From: CAWIMX01 sp963792785
Lineage (GTDB): Bacteria; Acidobacteriota; Vicinamibacteria; Vicinamibacterales; CAVVIG01
Length of the DNA: 64,000 nt
Assembly: GCA_963792785.1 (NCBI GenBank)
Contig: CAWBXO010000002.1
Location: 767,141-831,140, forward strand
Direction of reading: 5' to 3'
The position numbers were made by a program, and so were the translations under genes. Each line of letters begins with the position of its first letter. The first letter of the stretch is position 1. Below the pieces are notes generated by a model that worked only from the letters and a program-made list of their open reading frames with translations, searched no databases and was not told the origin of the DNA. Shown here piece by piece: positions 51,570 to 61,093 of this stretch.

Positions 51570-52540
51570 TGGCCGCCGTCGCCAAAGCGGCCCTGCGGGG
51601 GATGGGACGGACTGCCCCGCTCCGGGCCCCGGCCGTGGCGCTCGTCGGCGCCGCGATTCGCGGCGCCGGTCCCGGCCGGGTCCGCGATACGCTCATCGGG
51701 CCGGTGACGACGTACCTGCTGCCGGCGGATTACCGCCGGGTCGTGACGCTGAGCGACGGCACGCGGCTTCATGGCGACGCCCGCGACATTCTCACGCGGA
51801 CCGTCCTGTACTTCGGCGCCCACCGCGCGGAATGCTGGGAGCCGCAGACGACCCGTCTGGCGATGGCCATCGCCCGCGAAGGGGGCGCCGTCATCGTCGG
51901 GGGCGCCCACGTCGGCGCGCTGGCTATCCGCCTCGCCCGCGCGGCGCGGGCCGCCAGCGGCCTGGTCCTGGCCTTCGAGCCGGAGCCGACGGTGTATCGC
52001 GAACTGGCAGCCAACGTCGCCCTGAATGACGTGCCGAACCTCGCGATCCGCCAGGCGGCGCTCGGCGGCGCCGCGGGCACGCTGCCGTTCTACGTGCAGG
52101 GCATCCGGTCGTCGCTCGTTCCGCCGACGAAGGGCGCCATCGTCGAGCGCCGGGACGTCGCCGTTGTGACGATCGACGAGGCCCTGGCCGGGTCGGCGAT
52201 CGATCGGGTCGGCCTCGTGCTGCTCGACATCGAGGGCGGTGAACTCGACGCGCTGCGCGGCGCCGGCCGGCTGCTCGCACGTCCGGACGCGCCCGACGTG
52301 CTGTTCGAGATCATCCGCGGCCGGGCGCCCGACATCTCATCGCCGGAAGGTTACCTGGCGTCCCTCGGATACTCGCTCTTCTACATCGACGACGACTACG
52401 ACCTCGAACTGCGGGACGAGTCGACCGCCATCCGCCTCCGGCCGCTGGACGCCGCGCGGCCGGCGCACCGGTACATCAACGTGCTGGCCACGCGACGGCC
52501 CGGCCGGCTGCCGTCGATTGGCGCGGCCGTCGACGGCTGA
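51569..52540 (+). CDS. FkbM family methyltransferase
   Basis: A 323-residue class I SAM methyltransferase. The SAM motif is VIVGGAHVGALAI, with AFEPEPTVYRELAANVALN downstream (acidic ribose-binding residue) and VLLDIEGGELDALRGA, the FkbM signature. It probably O-methylates a sugar residue. ATG 51569 overlaps the stop of the previous gene once that frameshift is repaired. It is one of three methyltransferases in the cluster. The frame is intact from here on to about 60640. Confidence 0.88.
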   Translation: MAAVAKAALRGMGRTAPLRAPAVALVGAAIRGAGPGRVRDTLIGPVTTYLLPADYRRVVTLSDGTRLHGDARDILTRTVLYFGAHRAECWEPQTTRLAMAIAREGGAVIVGGAHVGALAIRLARAARAASGLVLAFEPEPTVYRELAANVALNDVPNLAIRQAALGGAAGTLPFYVQGIRSSLVPPTKGAIVERRDVAVVTIDEALAGSAIDRVGLVLLDIEGGELDALRGAGRLLARPDAPDVLFEIIRGRAPDISSPEGYLASLGYSLFYIDDDYDLELRDESTAIRLRPLDAARPAHRYINVLATRRPGRLPSIGAAVDG

Positions 52541-52543
52541 TAC

Positions 52544-53704
52544 GTGCCCTCCACGATCGACGATGCGCCGAATCTCCTGATGATCAGCGGCGACGCGTCC
52601 ATCGTCACGGGGCGCGACGGCGCGTTCTACCACATGCTGGAGCGCTTCGCCCGAAGCTGGCGGCGCGTCGACGTCATCGTGCCCCGGCCCGAGCGCGTGG
52701 CGCGGACGCGGGTGTTCGATAACGTGTTCCTGCATCCGGCCGCGGTGCCGCGCCCGCTGCAGTGGCGGCACATCCTGAAGGCGGGGCGCGCGCTCCACGC
52801 CGAACGGCCCTACGGACTGATGACGTCGCACGACTACGGCTGGCACTACAACGGGATCGGGGCGTGGCTGCTGCACCGTGCGACCGGGACCCCGTACGTC
52901 AGCGAGATTCTCCACGTGACCGGGCATCCGCGGGCCGCCTCGCTCAAGGAGCGGGGCCAGAACCTCGCCACCCGGCTCTACATCCGCCTGGCGCGCCACG
53001 CGGTGCGGGGCTTTCGCGTGGACAACGCGATCGAGCTCCCCGAGCTGCTGCGGCGGCTCGGCGTGCCGCCGTCTCAGATCCTGGTGCTCTACGCGCTCTA
53101 CCTCGACCACGACGTCTTCGCTCCCGGCGCCGAGCCCAAGCAGCATGACGTGATGTTCTGCGGCCGGCTCGACTCGAACAAGGGCACGTCGCTGCTGCTC
53201 GAAGCGCTCGCGCTCCTGGCCAAACGGCGGCCCGACGTGACGCTGCTCCTGCGCGGCGCCGGGCGGGAGGAAGCGCGCCTCAAGCGCCTGGCCGACCGGC
53301 TGGGCATCAGCGGCCGGATCACGTGGCGGCCGTGGGTCGCGTCGGCCGCCGAACTGGCCTCGCTCTACCGCGCATCGCGCATGCTCGTGTGCACGTCGCT
53401 CAGCGAAGGCGGGCCGCGTGTCGTGGCCGAGGCGATGGCCTGCGGCACGCCGGTGATCTCGACGCCGGTCGGAATCACGCGCGAGCTTATTGACGACGGG
53501 CGGACGGGTCTGGTCGTCGACTGGAACCCGACGTCGATCGCCGCGGGGATCGAACGGCTGCTCGAGGATCCCGCGGCGCAGGCGCGCATCGGCGACGCCG
53601 GCCGGACCGCCGTGGCCCGCTTCCGCCGCGAGGCGGTCATCGACGCGTACGCGCAGGCGTACCGGCGGCTAGTCGCCGGCGCGGCGCCAGAGCTATCGAC
53701 GTGA
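52544..53704 (+). CDS. Glycosyltransferase family 4
   Basis: A 386-residue GT4 enzyme with GT-B fold. The donor-binding region is DVMFCGRLDSNKGTSLLLEAL, then LYRASRMLVCTSLSEGGPRVVAEAMACGTPVI, which holds the EX7E pair. Substrates are unknown. The start is GTG 52544, 3 bases after the previous stop; the end overlaps the next gene by 4 bases (GTGA). It lacks membrane helices and would act on the cytoplasmic face of the inner membrane, assembling the repeat unit. Confidence 0.9.
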   Translation: MPSTIDDAPNLLMISGDASIVTGRDGAFYHMLERFARSWRRVDVIVPRPERVARTRVFDNVFLHPAAVPRPLQWRHILKAGRALHAERPYGLMTSHDYGWHYNGIGAWLLHRATGTPYVSEILHVTGHPRAASLKERGQNLATRLYIRLARHAVRGFRVDNAIELPELLRRLGVPPSQILVLYALYLDHDVFAPGAEPKQHDVMFCGRLDSNKGTSLLLEALALLAKRRPDVTLLLRGAGREEARLKRLADRLGISGRITWRPWVASAAELASLYRASRMLVCTSLSEGGPRVVAEAMACGTPVISTPVGITRELIDDGRTGLVVDWNPTSIAAGIERLLEDPAAQARIGDAGRTAVARFRREAVIDAYAQAYRRLVAGAAPELST

Positions 53705-54471
53705 CCCTCGCGAGGAAGCTTCGCAAGCTGCTGCGCGATCCGCTGTTACCGGTCGATCGGGGCTGTCGTGCCTATCAGCAGTGGCGCCGCCGCCGCGCGC
53801 TCGCCGGCAGCGCAGCCGCCGATCTTCGTGGCGGGCAGCTGTCCACTCTCGAGCTGCTGACGCTGCTCCGGCCCCATCCACCGCGGGTCATTTATGACGT
53901 GGGTGCCATGACCGGCACGTGGACGCGGTTATCGAAGGCCATCTTCCCGTCGGCGGTGGTTCATGCGTTTGAGCCGCTGTCGGTGCACCAAACGGCATTC
54001 ACGGCCAACTTGGAACGGCAGCCCGGCGTGACGTTGCATCCGGTCGCGCTGGCCGGGGCCGCGGGAGAACCGGTCATGGAGGTCGCCTCCCTGACGGCCG
54101 GCTCGAGTTTATTGCCGCTCACCTCGCTGACCGAAGAGCGATTTGGCATCCGGACCGTGCGGCATGAACAGGTGACCGCGGTCAGGCTGGATGAATATGC
54201 CGCGACACATCGCCTGCCTCCGCCTGATCTGATCAAGCTCGACGTGCAGGGGTACGAGCTGGAGGTTCTGTTGGGCGCCGAGCGAGCTGTCGCCGCGTCG
54301 ACAGCCTTACTGGTGGAGTTGAGCTTTGTCGAGATCTATCGGGGTCAGCCACTCTTCGACGAGGTCGAGCGCTACTGCGTCGACCGCGGGTTTCGCCTCC
54401 ACGCGTTCGGCTCGGACACCTGTCTCGGTCGCGAGCTTCTTCAGGCGGACGCATTGTTCATCCGCCCGTGA
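53701..54471 (+). CDS. FkbM family methyltransferase (second)
   Basis: A 256-residue SAM methyltransferase: VIYDVGAMTGTWTRLSKAIFP (SAM motif I), VHAFEPLSVHQTAF, then LIKLDVQGYELEVLLGAE and VELSFVEIY, all FkbM-type. It is unlike the other FkbM protein beyond these motifs, so a different target sugar or position is expected. Start GTG 53701, coupled to the GT4 gene. A 106-base spacer follows before the acetyltransferase. Confidence 0.9.
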   Translation: MTLARKLRKLLRDPLLPVDRGCRAYQQWRRRRALAGSAAADLRGGQLSTLELLTLLRPHPPRVIYDVGAMTGTWTRLSKAIFPSAVVHAFEPLSVHQTAFTANLERQPGVTLHPVALAGAAGEPVMEVASLTAGSSLLPLTSLTEERFGIRTVRHEQVTAVRLDEYAATHRLPPPDLIKLDVQGYELEVLLGAERAVAASTALLVELSFVEIYRGQPLFDEVERYCVDRGFRLHAFGSDTCLGRELLQADALFIRP

Positions 54472-54577
54472 ACGAGCGGCCGCTCGAATATGCATTGGTG
54501 ATGCGGCACGTCGCCAGCCGGCGCAGCGACCCGCACCACGTAAGCTGTCTCGCGCTCAGAAAGCGAGGGAAATCCTG

Positions 54578-55174
54578 ATGTCGACGAGTCCTGATGTGTT
54601 CGTGCACGACTCCAGCTTCGTCGACGAGGGCGTGACGATCGGCCCTGGCACCAGGATCTGGCACTTCTGCCACGTCATGACCGGCACGATCATCGGGCGC
54701 GGGTGCGTGCTCGGGCAGAACGTGGTGGCGGGACCGCGCGTCCGGATCGGTGACCGCGTCAAGATCCAGAACAACGTGTCCGTGTACGAAGGCGTCGAGC
54801 TCGAAGACGACGTGTTCTGCGGGCCGTCCATGGTCTTCACCAACGTCGCCAACCCACGGAGCGCGATTTCGCGCAAGCACGAGTTCCGGCCGACGCTCGT
54901 GCGCCGGGGCGCGACGATCGGCGCGAACGCGACGATCGTGTGCGGGCACACCGTGGGCCGCTACGCGTTTATCGCCGCCGGCGCCGTCGTCACGCGCGAC
55001 GTGCCCGACTTCGCGCTCATCGCCGGTGTGCCGGCGCGCCGGATCGGGTGGACCTGTGAATGCGGCGTCAGGTTGCCGGACGGCCCCGACCCCGTGTGCG
55101 GCGCGTGCGGGGCCGTGTACGCGCTCCGGGGGGAAGCGCTGACGCAGGTCACCGGAGCCGCGCCCAGGACGTGA
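54578..55174 (+). CDS. UDP-2-acetamido-3-amino-2,3-dideoxy-glucuronate N-acetyltransferase (WbpD/WlbB type)
   Basis: A 198-residue left-handed beta-helix acetyltransferase with hexapeptide repeats from residue 10 to about 160: GPGTRIWHFCHVMTGTIIGR, GQNVVAGPRVRIGDRVKIQNN, VYEGVELEDDVFCGPS, then FTNVANPRSAI and GATIGANATIVCGHTVGRYA. The FTNV.NPR segment and length match WbpD/WlbB. It would acetylate the 3-amino group made by the aminotransferase. A C-terminal CECGVRLP...CGACGAVY segment looks like a zinc knuckle, present in some homologues. GAGGGA precedes the ATG. Confidence 0.9.
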   Translation: MSTSPDVFVHDSSFVDEGVTIGPGTRIWHFCHVMTGTIIGRGCVLGQNVVAGPRVRIGDRVKIQNNVSVYEGVELEDDVFCGPSMVFTNVANPRSAISRKHEFRPTLVRRGATIGANATIVCGHTVGRYAFIAAGAVVTRDVPDFALIAGVPARRIGWTCECGVRLPDGPDPVCGACGAVYALRGEALTQVTGAAPRT

Positions 55175-55178
55175 TCGC

Positions 55179-57062
55179 ATGTGCGGCATAGCGGGCATCG
55201 TGGCACGCGAGTCCAGCGGGGCCGATGCCGGACTCGTCGAGGCGATGCTCGCGACGATCCGGCACCGCGGCCCGGACGATTCGGGCGTCGAGCGCCCGGA
55301 TCCGCGCGTGGTGCTCGGCAACGTGCGGCTCGCCGTTATCGATCTCACGCCGGCGGGCCACCAGCCGATGTGGACGGTCGATCAATCGTTGTGCATTGCC
55401 TACAACGGCGAGATCTACAACTTCAAGGCGCTCAGGACCGAGCTCGAGCGGGATGGCGCTCGTTTTCTCTCGCACAGCGATACCGAGGTGATCCTCGAGG
55501 GGTACCGGCGGTGGGGCACCGCGGTCTGTGAGCGCTTGAACGGCATGTTCGCGTTCGCGCTGTGGGATGCGGGCGCCCGCCGGTTATTCGTCGCGCGGGA
55601 CCGGCTCGGCAAGAAGCCGTTCTACTACTGGCAGCGCGGCGGCGTCTTCCTCTTCGCTTCCGAGATCAAGGCGCTGCTTCGGCACCCGGCAGTCGTCAGG
55701 GCCGTCGACCTGCGCGCGCTGCAGGCGTACCTGACTCTGGGCTATTCGCCGGCGCCGTTGACGATGTTCGACGGTGTCTTCAAGCTGCCGGCGGCGCACC
55801 AGGCGATGCTCGAGCCCGGCGGTGACCTGCGGATTACCCGATACTGGCGTGCGCCGGTCCCGGGCAGCGCGGCAGAGCCGCGCGCTCGTCTGCGCGATCG
55901 CGTGCGCGCGGAGGTCGAAGCCGCTGTCGAACGACGTCTCGTGAGCGACGTGCCGCTCGGGGCGTTTCTGAGCGGCGGCGTCGATTCGACGATCGTTGTC
56001 GGGCTGATGAGCCGGTTGATGGATCAGCCGGTCCGGACCTTCTCCACCGCGTTCGCGGTCGGCCCCCGGAGCTTCAAGTACAACGTCGACGCGGACGCCG
56101 CGCGCCGCGTGTCGCGCCACTTCAATACCAGCCACACGGAAATTGAAATTTCAGACGACGACGTCCGCGGCTGCGTCTACGACGTGGCCCGCCAGCTCGA
56201 CGAGCCCGTGACGACGCCGATGTTCCAGACCTATCTGCTGGCGCGTCAGGTCCGGCAGCACGGCGTCACGGTCGTGCTGAGCGGCGACGGCAGCGACGAG
56301 GTGTTCGGCGGCTATTCGCGCTATCTGCGCAATCAGTGGCTGGAGCGGCTTGCGCACGTGCCACGGCCCGCGGTACGGGCCGCCGCGGGCGTGCTGGCGG
56401 GCACCGCGCGGGGGCGCGGGCTGACGCGCGCGCTCGCCAAACTCGATTCGCCACCCCTGTCGCCCGCGCGGTATCTCGACTGGTGGGAATATCTCGATCG
56501 GGGCTCGCGGCGCCGCATCGTCACACCAGCGGTGGCGGCGCTTGCGGACTATCCGGTCGAGCGGCTGCAGGCGCTCATCGACGAGACCGGTGTGTCGTCC
56601 AGCACGGATCTGGTGGCGTATCTCGATTTGCTGTTGTGGATCGCCGAGGACTCCAACATGCGCATGGACAAGATGTGCATGGCCCACAGCCTGGAATCGC
56701 GCGCGCCGTTTCTCGACTACCGCGTCGTCGAGGCCGGCCTGTCGGTGCCGTTCGCCCGCAAGGCCACCTGGCGCGTCGGCAAGCAGCTCCTGCGGGACGC
56801 GTTCGCCGATCTGCTGCCAGCTGAAGTGCTCGCGCGGCCGAAGTGGGGCTGGTGGGGGCCGATCTACTACTGGATGCGCGGCCCCTTGCAGCCGTTCGTG
56901 GCGCGCGCGATGGAAGCCCTCCCGCGCACGGGGCTGTTCGACGCCTCGGTGGCCGACCTGCCCGCGCGCGAACCAGCGCCCATCGTGCTGTGGAAGCTCG
57001 TGCTGTGGGCGATCTGGTACGACGCCTACATCGAGCCGATCGGCCTCGCGGAGGCCGCATGA
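55179..57062 (+). CDS. asnB: Asparagine synthetase, glutamine-hydrolysing (AsnB)
   Basis: A 627-residue AsnB. Cys2 (MCGIAGI) is the glutaminase nucleophile; NGEIYNF and SHSDTEVILEGY belong to the amidotransferase domain. The synthetase domain has FLSGGVDSTIVVGLM (PP-loop) and LSGDGSDEVFGGYSRY. In polysaccharide loci such enzymes often amidate uronic-acid residues (for example forming glucuronamide-type sugars) rather than making asparagine, which would suit the diNAc-glucuronic acid predicted here. The stop overlaps the next gene (ATGA). Confidence 0.92.
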   Translation: MCGIAGIVARESSGADAGLVEAMLATIRHRGPDDSGVERPDPRVVLGNVRLAVIDLTPAGHQPMWTVDQSLCIAYNGEIYNFKALRTELERDGARFLSHSDTEVILEGYRRWGTAVCERLNGMFAFALWDAGARRLFVARDRLGKKPFYYWQRGGVFLFASEIKALLRHPAVVRAVDLRALQAYLTLGYSPAPLTMFDGVFKLPAAHQAMLEPGGDLRITRYWRAPVPGSAAEPRARLRDRVRAEVEAAVERRLVSDVPLGAFLSGGVDSTIVVGLMSRLMDQPVRTFSTAFAVGPRSFKYNVDADAARRVSRHFNTSHTEIEISDDDVRGCVYDVARQLDEPVTTPMFQTYLLARQVRQHGVTVVLSGDGSDEVFGGYSRYLRNQWLERLAHVPRPAVRAAAGVLAGTARGRGLTRALAKLDSPPLSPARYLDWWEYLDRGSRRRIVTPAVAALADYPVERLQALIDETGVSSSTDLVAYLDLLLWIAEDSNMRMDKMCMAHSLESRAPFLDYRVVEAGLSVPFARKATWRVGKQLLRDAFADLLPAEVLARPKWGWWGPIYYWMRGPLQPFVARAMEALPRTGLFDASVADLPAREPAPIVLWKLVLWAIWYDAYIEPIGLAEAA

Positions 57063-58258
57063 CGCCGACAATGCGACGCCTGGTCTACATCGCGGCGATC
57101 CGGCTTCCCACCGAGAAGGCGCACGGGCTCCAGGTCGTCCGGATGTGCGACGCCTTCGCGCGCCAGGGCGTCGCCACGACGTTGTTCCATCCCGCCCGTC
57201 ATCAACCGGGAGGCCTCGCGGGGCGTGACGTGCACGCGTACTACGGCACGCGCGCCGCGTTCGACATCCGAACGCTGCCGAACGTGGACGTCGTGCGTGC
57301 CGAACCGTACCTGCCGGCGGTGGCGTTCCTGGGCCTCCTGTTCGTGCACTCGTGGCTCTGGGCCCGCTTCGCGGTGGCGCGCGCGGTTCGCTTCGGCCCT
57401 GCGGATCTGTTTTTCACCCGGGACATTCCCGTCGCCGCCCAGTTGTTGCGGCGGCGCCTGCCGGTCGTGCTCGAGCTGCACAAGGCGCCGGAACGGCTGT
57501 CGCTGCCGATTCTGCGGCGCGTGGCGCGGCACCCGTCGCTGCGGCTGCTCGTCATGATGACCGAGGAATTGCGGACGACGCTGGCCGCGGCCGGGGTGCG
57601 GGCGGAGCACGAGGCCGTGGTCCACGACGGCGTCGATCTGGATCGATTCGACACGAGTGCGACGCCGGAGCGATGCGCCGACGAGCCGACGGTGCTGTAC
57701 ACGGGGCAGTTGTTCGCCGAAAAAGGGATCGCGACGCTCGTCGCCGCCGCCCGTTTCCTGCCGTCGGCCCGGGTCGTCGTGGCCGGTGGCATGCCCCATC
57801 ACGTCGCGCGGTGGCGGGAGCAGGTCGCGTCGGCTGGCCAGGAGAACGTCGAGTTTCTCGGCCATCGTGATCCCGAGTCGATGCCGGCCCTGCAGCGGTC
57901 GGCCGACGTGCTCGTGCTCCCCAACTCCGGACGGCATCCACATTCCTCCCGCTACACGTCTCCGATGAAGCTGTTCGAGTACATGGCGGCCGGCCGGCCG
58001 ATTGTGGCGAGCGACGTGCCGGCGATCCGCGAAGTGCTGCGGCACGACGTCAATGCCTGGCTCGTGACGCCGGACGATCCTGAAGCGCTCGCGGCGGGGA
58101 TCGCGCATCTCCTTCACCGGCCGGCCCTTTGCGATCGTCTGGCCGCGCAGGCGCAGAGCGACGTGCGCCGCCACACCTGGGATGCGCGCGCCCGGACCAT
58201 TGCCGGCGCGTGCGGGTTTTCGCTTGCGGCCGGAGCGGCCGCCCAGGGAGTCGCCTGA
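57059..58258 (+). CDS. Glycosyltransferase family 4
   Basis: A 399-residue GT4 enzyme. LVYIAAIRLPTEKAHGLQV opens it (acceptor domain); HDGVDLDRFD, TVLYTGQLFAEKGIATLVAAAR and SRYTSPMKLFEYMAAGRPIVAS form the donor site with an SPMKLFEYM motif in place of a strict EX7E. A hydrophobic segment (VAFLGLLFVHSWLWARF) may touch the membrane. ATG 57059 overlaps the asnB stop. Substrate unknown. Confidence 0.9.
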   Translation: MTPTMRRLVYIAAIRLPTEKAHGLQVVRMCDAFARQGVATTLFHPARHQPGGLAGRDVHAYYGTRAAFDIRTLPNVDVVRAEPYLPAVAFLGLLFVHSWLWARFAVARAVRFGPADLFFTRDIPVAAQLLRRRLPVVLELHKAPERLSLPILRRVARHPSLRLLVMMTEELRTTLAAAGVRAEHEAVVHDGVDLDRFDTSATPERCADEPTVLYTGQLFAEKGIATLVAAARFLPSARVVVAGGMPHHVARWREQVASAGQENVEFLGHRDPESMPALQRSADVLVLPNSGRHPHSSRYTSPMKLFEYMAAGRPIVASDVPAIREVLRHDVNAWLVTPDDPEALAAGIAHLLHRPALCDRLAAQAQSDVRRHTWDARARTIAGACGFSLAAGAAAQGVA

Positions 58259-58260
58259 CC

Positions 58261-59184
58261 GTGGCCGGTCGTCGCGTTCTCGTGACCGGAGGCGCCGGCT
58301 TCATCGGCTCGCATCTGGTGGAGGAACTGCTGGCGCACGGCCATGCGGTCACGATTGTCGATCGCCGTGCTCCCGACGCGCCTGGTGCGGCGGTCGTCGA
58401 GACGATCGCGGCCGGCACGCCCGAGTTCCGGCGTCTGCTCGAACGCGGCGACTTCGACGCCGTGTTCCATCTCGCCGGCCCCGGGGACGTGCAGGGATCG
58501 GTCGCCGACCCGCGGGCCGATCTCCACGACACGATCGTGAGCGGTTTCGAGCTGCTCGACGCGGCGCGGTCGGGCGCCACGCGCGCCGCCCTGATCTTCG
58601 CGTCCACGGCCTCGGTCTACGGCACGCCGGTGCGGCTGCCGATCGGCGAGGACGACCCGACCGTGCCGCTCTCGCCGTACGGCGTGTCGAAGCTCGCCAT
58701 CGAGCGCTACGCGGCGGTGTTCAGCCGCCTCTACGGGATCCGTACGGTGTCGCTGCGCTTCTTCTCGCTCTATGGTCCGCGCCAGCGCAAGCTGGTCGTC
58801 TACGATCTGATGCAGAAGTTCGACGGTCCGGGCGTGCCGCAGATCCTCGGCGACGGCTCGCAGGTGCGGGATTTCTGCTTCGTCGGGGACGCCGTGCGCG
58901 CCGCGCGGATGGTCTGGGAGCGCGCGCCCCTTCAGGGCGAGGTGTACAACGTCGGCGCGGGGACGGGCGTCTCCATCCGCGATCTGGCGGAGCGGATCCG
59001 GGATCGCGTGGCGCCCGCCTCCGCGTTCGCGTTCACCGGATCGACCCGGCCCGGCGACGGGCAGGTCTGGATCGCGGACGTGTCGCGCGTGCGGGCGCTC
59101 GGCTTCGAGCCGGCCTGCACGATCGACGCGGGGCTCGACGCGACCGTCGCCTGGTACCGCGCATCGAGGGCTGCGCCTCGGTGA
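58261..59184 (+). CDS. NAD-dependent sugar epimerase/dehydratase (SDR, GalE-like)
   Basis: A 307-residue extended SDR: VLVTGGAGFIGSHLVEELLA (NAD-binding), HLAGPGDVQGS, FASTASVYG, SPYGVSKLAIERYA (Tyr-Lys pair) and RFFSLYGPRQRKLVVYDLM, then YNVGAGTGVSI. It could be a UDP-sugar 4-epimerase or a UDP-glucuronate decarboxylase-like enzyme. The start is GTG 58261; its stop overlaps the GTG of the next glycosyltransferase. No WbpI-type 2-epimerase was found, and this enzyme does not look like one. Confidence 0.87.
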   Translation: MAGRRVLVTGGAGFIGSHLVEELLAHGHAVTIVDRRAPDAPGAAVVETIAAGTPEFRRLLERGDFDAVFHLAGPGDVQGSVADPRADLHDTIVSGFELLDAARSGATRAALIFASTASVYGTPVRLPIGEDDPTVPLSPYGVSKLAIERYAAVFSRLYGIRTVSLRFFSLYGPRQRKLVVYDLMQKFDGPGVPQILGDGSQVRDFCFVGDAVRAARMVWERAPLQGEVYNVGAGTGVSIRDLAERIRDRVAPASAFAFTGSTRPGDGQVWIADVSRVRALGFEPACTIDAGLDATVAWYRASRAAPR

Positions 59185-60284
59185 GGATCGGCCTGCTCGT
59201 CGAGAGCCTGTCGGGGGATCTCGGCTGGGGCCGCTACGCGGCCGAGCTCGTGTCGCGGCTGCCGCCGGACCTGGAGCCGATCGTCGTGCCGACGAACGCG
59301 CTCCCGTTGCGCCGCGTGCCCGGACGCGGGCGCGAGCCGATGCTGACGCTGGATCACGCTGCCGTGCTCGCGCAGCGGGCCTGGCGCCTGCGACGGCGCC
59401 TGGCCGCGTGCGACGTCGTCCACGCGCTCACCGAGCGCCTCGCGCCGCTCGCCGCCTGCGTGGCGGGACGCCGGCCGTTCGTGATGAACGCTTACGGCAC
59501 GTTCGCGACGCGGCCGCTCGGCCGCCGCGGCCGCCGGCTCGTCGCGGCCGCGGTGTACCGGCGCGCGGCCCGCATCATCTGCATCAGCCACTACACGGAA
59601 GGACGGCTGCGGGCGCTCCTGCCCGAGGCTCGCACATGCGTTGTCCGCAGCGGGGTCGACGTCGATCGGTTCACCGGGGCGGACGCGCGCCCGGCCGACC
59701 GGCCCGTGATCCTGACCATCGGCGCGATCAAGCCGCGCAAGGGCCATCACGTGCTGCTCGAGGCGGTCGCGAAGATCCGGGCGTCGGTGCCCGGGCTCGA
59801 GTGGCACATCGTGGGTGCGTCCGATTTTCCCGACTACGAGGCTGCGCTGCGGCGGCGCGTCGACGAGCTCGATCTCGGCGGCGTGGTGTCGTTCCTCGGC
59901 CGGCTCGACGAGGCGGCGCTCGTTGGCGAGCTGCGGCGCTGCGCCGTGTTCGCGCTGCCGGCGATCAATACCGGCGATGCGTATGAAGGCTACCCGCTCG
60001 TGTTCGCCGAGGCGGGCGCGTGCGGCCGCCCGGTCATTGGCACAGCCGGCAACGGCTCGGAAGAGGCCGTGATCGACGGCGCGAACGGGTTGCTGGTGCC
60101 GCAGGGCGACGTGGATGCGACGGCTGAGGCCTTGCGGCGGATCCTGACGGAGCCCGAATTGGCCGAGCGCCTCGGGGCAGACGGGCTGACGCGGGCCCAG
60201 GCCCAGACGTGGCAGCGGACCGCGGCCGCCGTCGCGGACGTGTACCGGGACGTCGGCGCTGACGCGCGGGCGATTCCCGCCTAA
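59181..60284 (+). CDS. Glycosyltransferase family 4
   Basis: A 367-residue GT4 enzyme: RIGLLVESLSGDLGWGRYA at the N-terminus, CISHYTEGRLRALLPEA, VVRSGVDVDRFTG, VILTIGAIKPRKGHHVLLEAV and AYEGYPLVFAEAGACGRPVIG with the EX7E-type donor residues (E in YEGYP and FAEAG). It is the fourth GT4-like enzyme in the locus. Start GTG 59181 with a 4-base overlap. Substrate unknown. Confidence 0.9.
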   Translation: MRIGLLVESLSGDLGWGRYAAELVSRLPPDLEPIVVPTNALPLRRVPGRGREPMLTLDHAAVLAQRAWRLRRRLAACDVVHALTERLAPLAACVAGRRPFVMNAYGTFATRPLGRRGRRLVAAAVYRRAARIICISHYTEGRLRALLPEARTCVVRSGVDVDRFTGADARPADRPVILTIGAIKPRKGHHVLLEAVAKIRASVPGLEWHIVGASDFPDYEAALRRRVDELDLGGVVSFLGRLDEAALVGELRRCAVFALPAINTGDAYEGYPLVFAEAGACGRPVIGTAGNGSEEAVIDGANGLLVPQGDVDATAEALRRILTEPELAERLGADGLTRAQAQTWQRTAAAVADVYRDVGADARAIPA

Positions 60285-60305
60285 CAGACGAGGAGCGACC
60301 TTTCG

Positions 60306-61078
60306 ATGCGGACGTTACTGTGGCGCATGGCGCGAGTGCTGGGCCGCCCGTTCAAGCGGCTGTTCACGGACCCGGCCGTTCGATATCGCTTCTGGTTTTC
60401 ACTGCTGAAATCGCTGGAGCCGAGCCCGAAGGAACGGATCGTCGAGATGTCCATGCACTTCGTCTCCAAGGGCGGCGTGCCAGGGGATTACCTGGAGTTC
60501 GGAGTCTTTCAAGGGGCGTCGTTCATCCGGGCTTTCAAGATTCACCAGTACCTGTTCAAAGCCAAGAAGCAGCTCGGCTCGATGCAGTTCTACGCGTTCG
60601 ACTCGTTCGAGGGGCTGCCCGAGGTGCACGCCGCCGCGGATCTCCGCCGTCCCGCAGTTTCAGGGCGGGCAGTACGCGTGCGGGCGGGACGCGTTCGTGG
60701 CCAACCTTACGCGCGCGGGCGTCGACATGTCGCGCGTCCATCTGGTCGAGGGTTTCTACGAACAGTCCCTGAACGCCGAGACCACGCGTCGGCTGCCCCT
60801 GAAGGCCGCTGCCATCGTGCACATCGACTGCGATCTGTACGAATCGACGATGCAGGTGCTCGAGTTCCTCACCGAGTACGTCCAGGATGGCACCGTCCTG
60901 GTGTTCGACGACTGGTTCTGCTTCAAGGGCCACCCCGAGCGCGGCGAGCGGCGGGCGTTCACCGAGTGGCTCGCGCGCCATCCGCTCGATCTCTGCGACG
61001 GAGTGGTACCGCGTCGGATGGCAGGCGAACGCGTTCATCCTCCACCGCCACGAATCGATTCCGCCGCGGGTGTCCTAG
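60306..61078 (+). CDS. TylF/macrocin-O-methyltransferase-like protein, two frameshifts
   Basis: Joined frames give about 256 residues: a basic N-terminus, then GDYLEFGVFQGASFIRAFKI (SAM loop of the TylF type), QFYAFDSFEGLPEV, QFQGGQYACGRDAFVANL, VEGFYEQSL, AAIVHIDCDLYESTMQVLEF and GTVLVFDDWFCFKGHPERGE, the metal- and SAM-binding segments typical of the family. Breaks are near 60645 and 61000. It would methylate a sugar hydroxyl. ATG 60306 lies 21 bases after the previous stop. Confidence 0.82.
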
Positions 61079-61093
61079 GCTCTGCAGTCGCGA

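Noticed and set aside
50765..52540. A single 591-codon fusion of glycosyltransferase and FkbM methyltransferase
   Set aside because: The fusion arises from a one-base shift near 51490; the other frame gives the natural glycosyltransferase end at 51569, overlapping the FkbM ATG.
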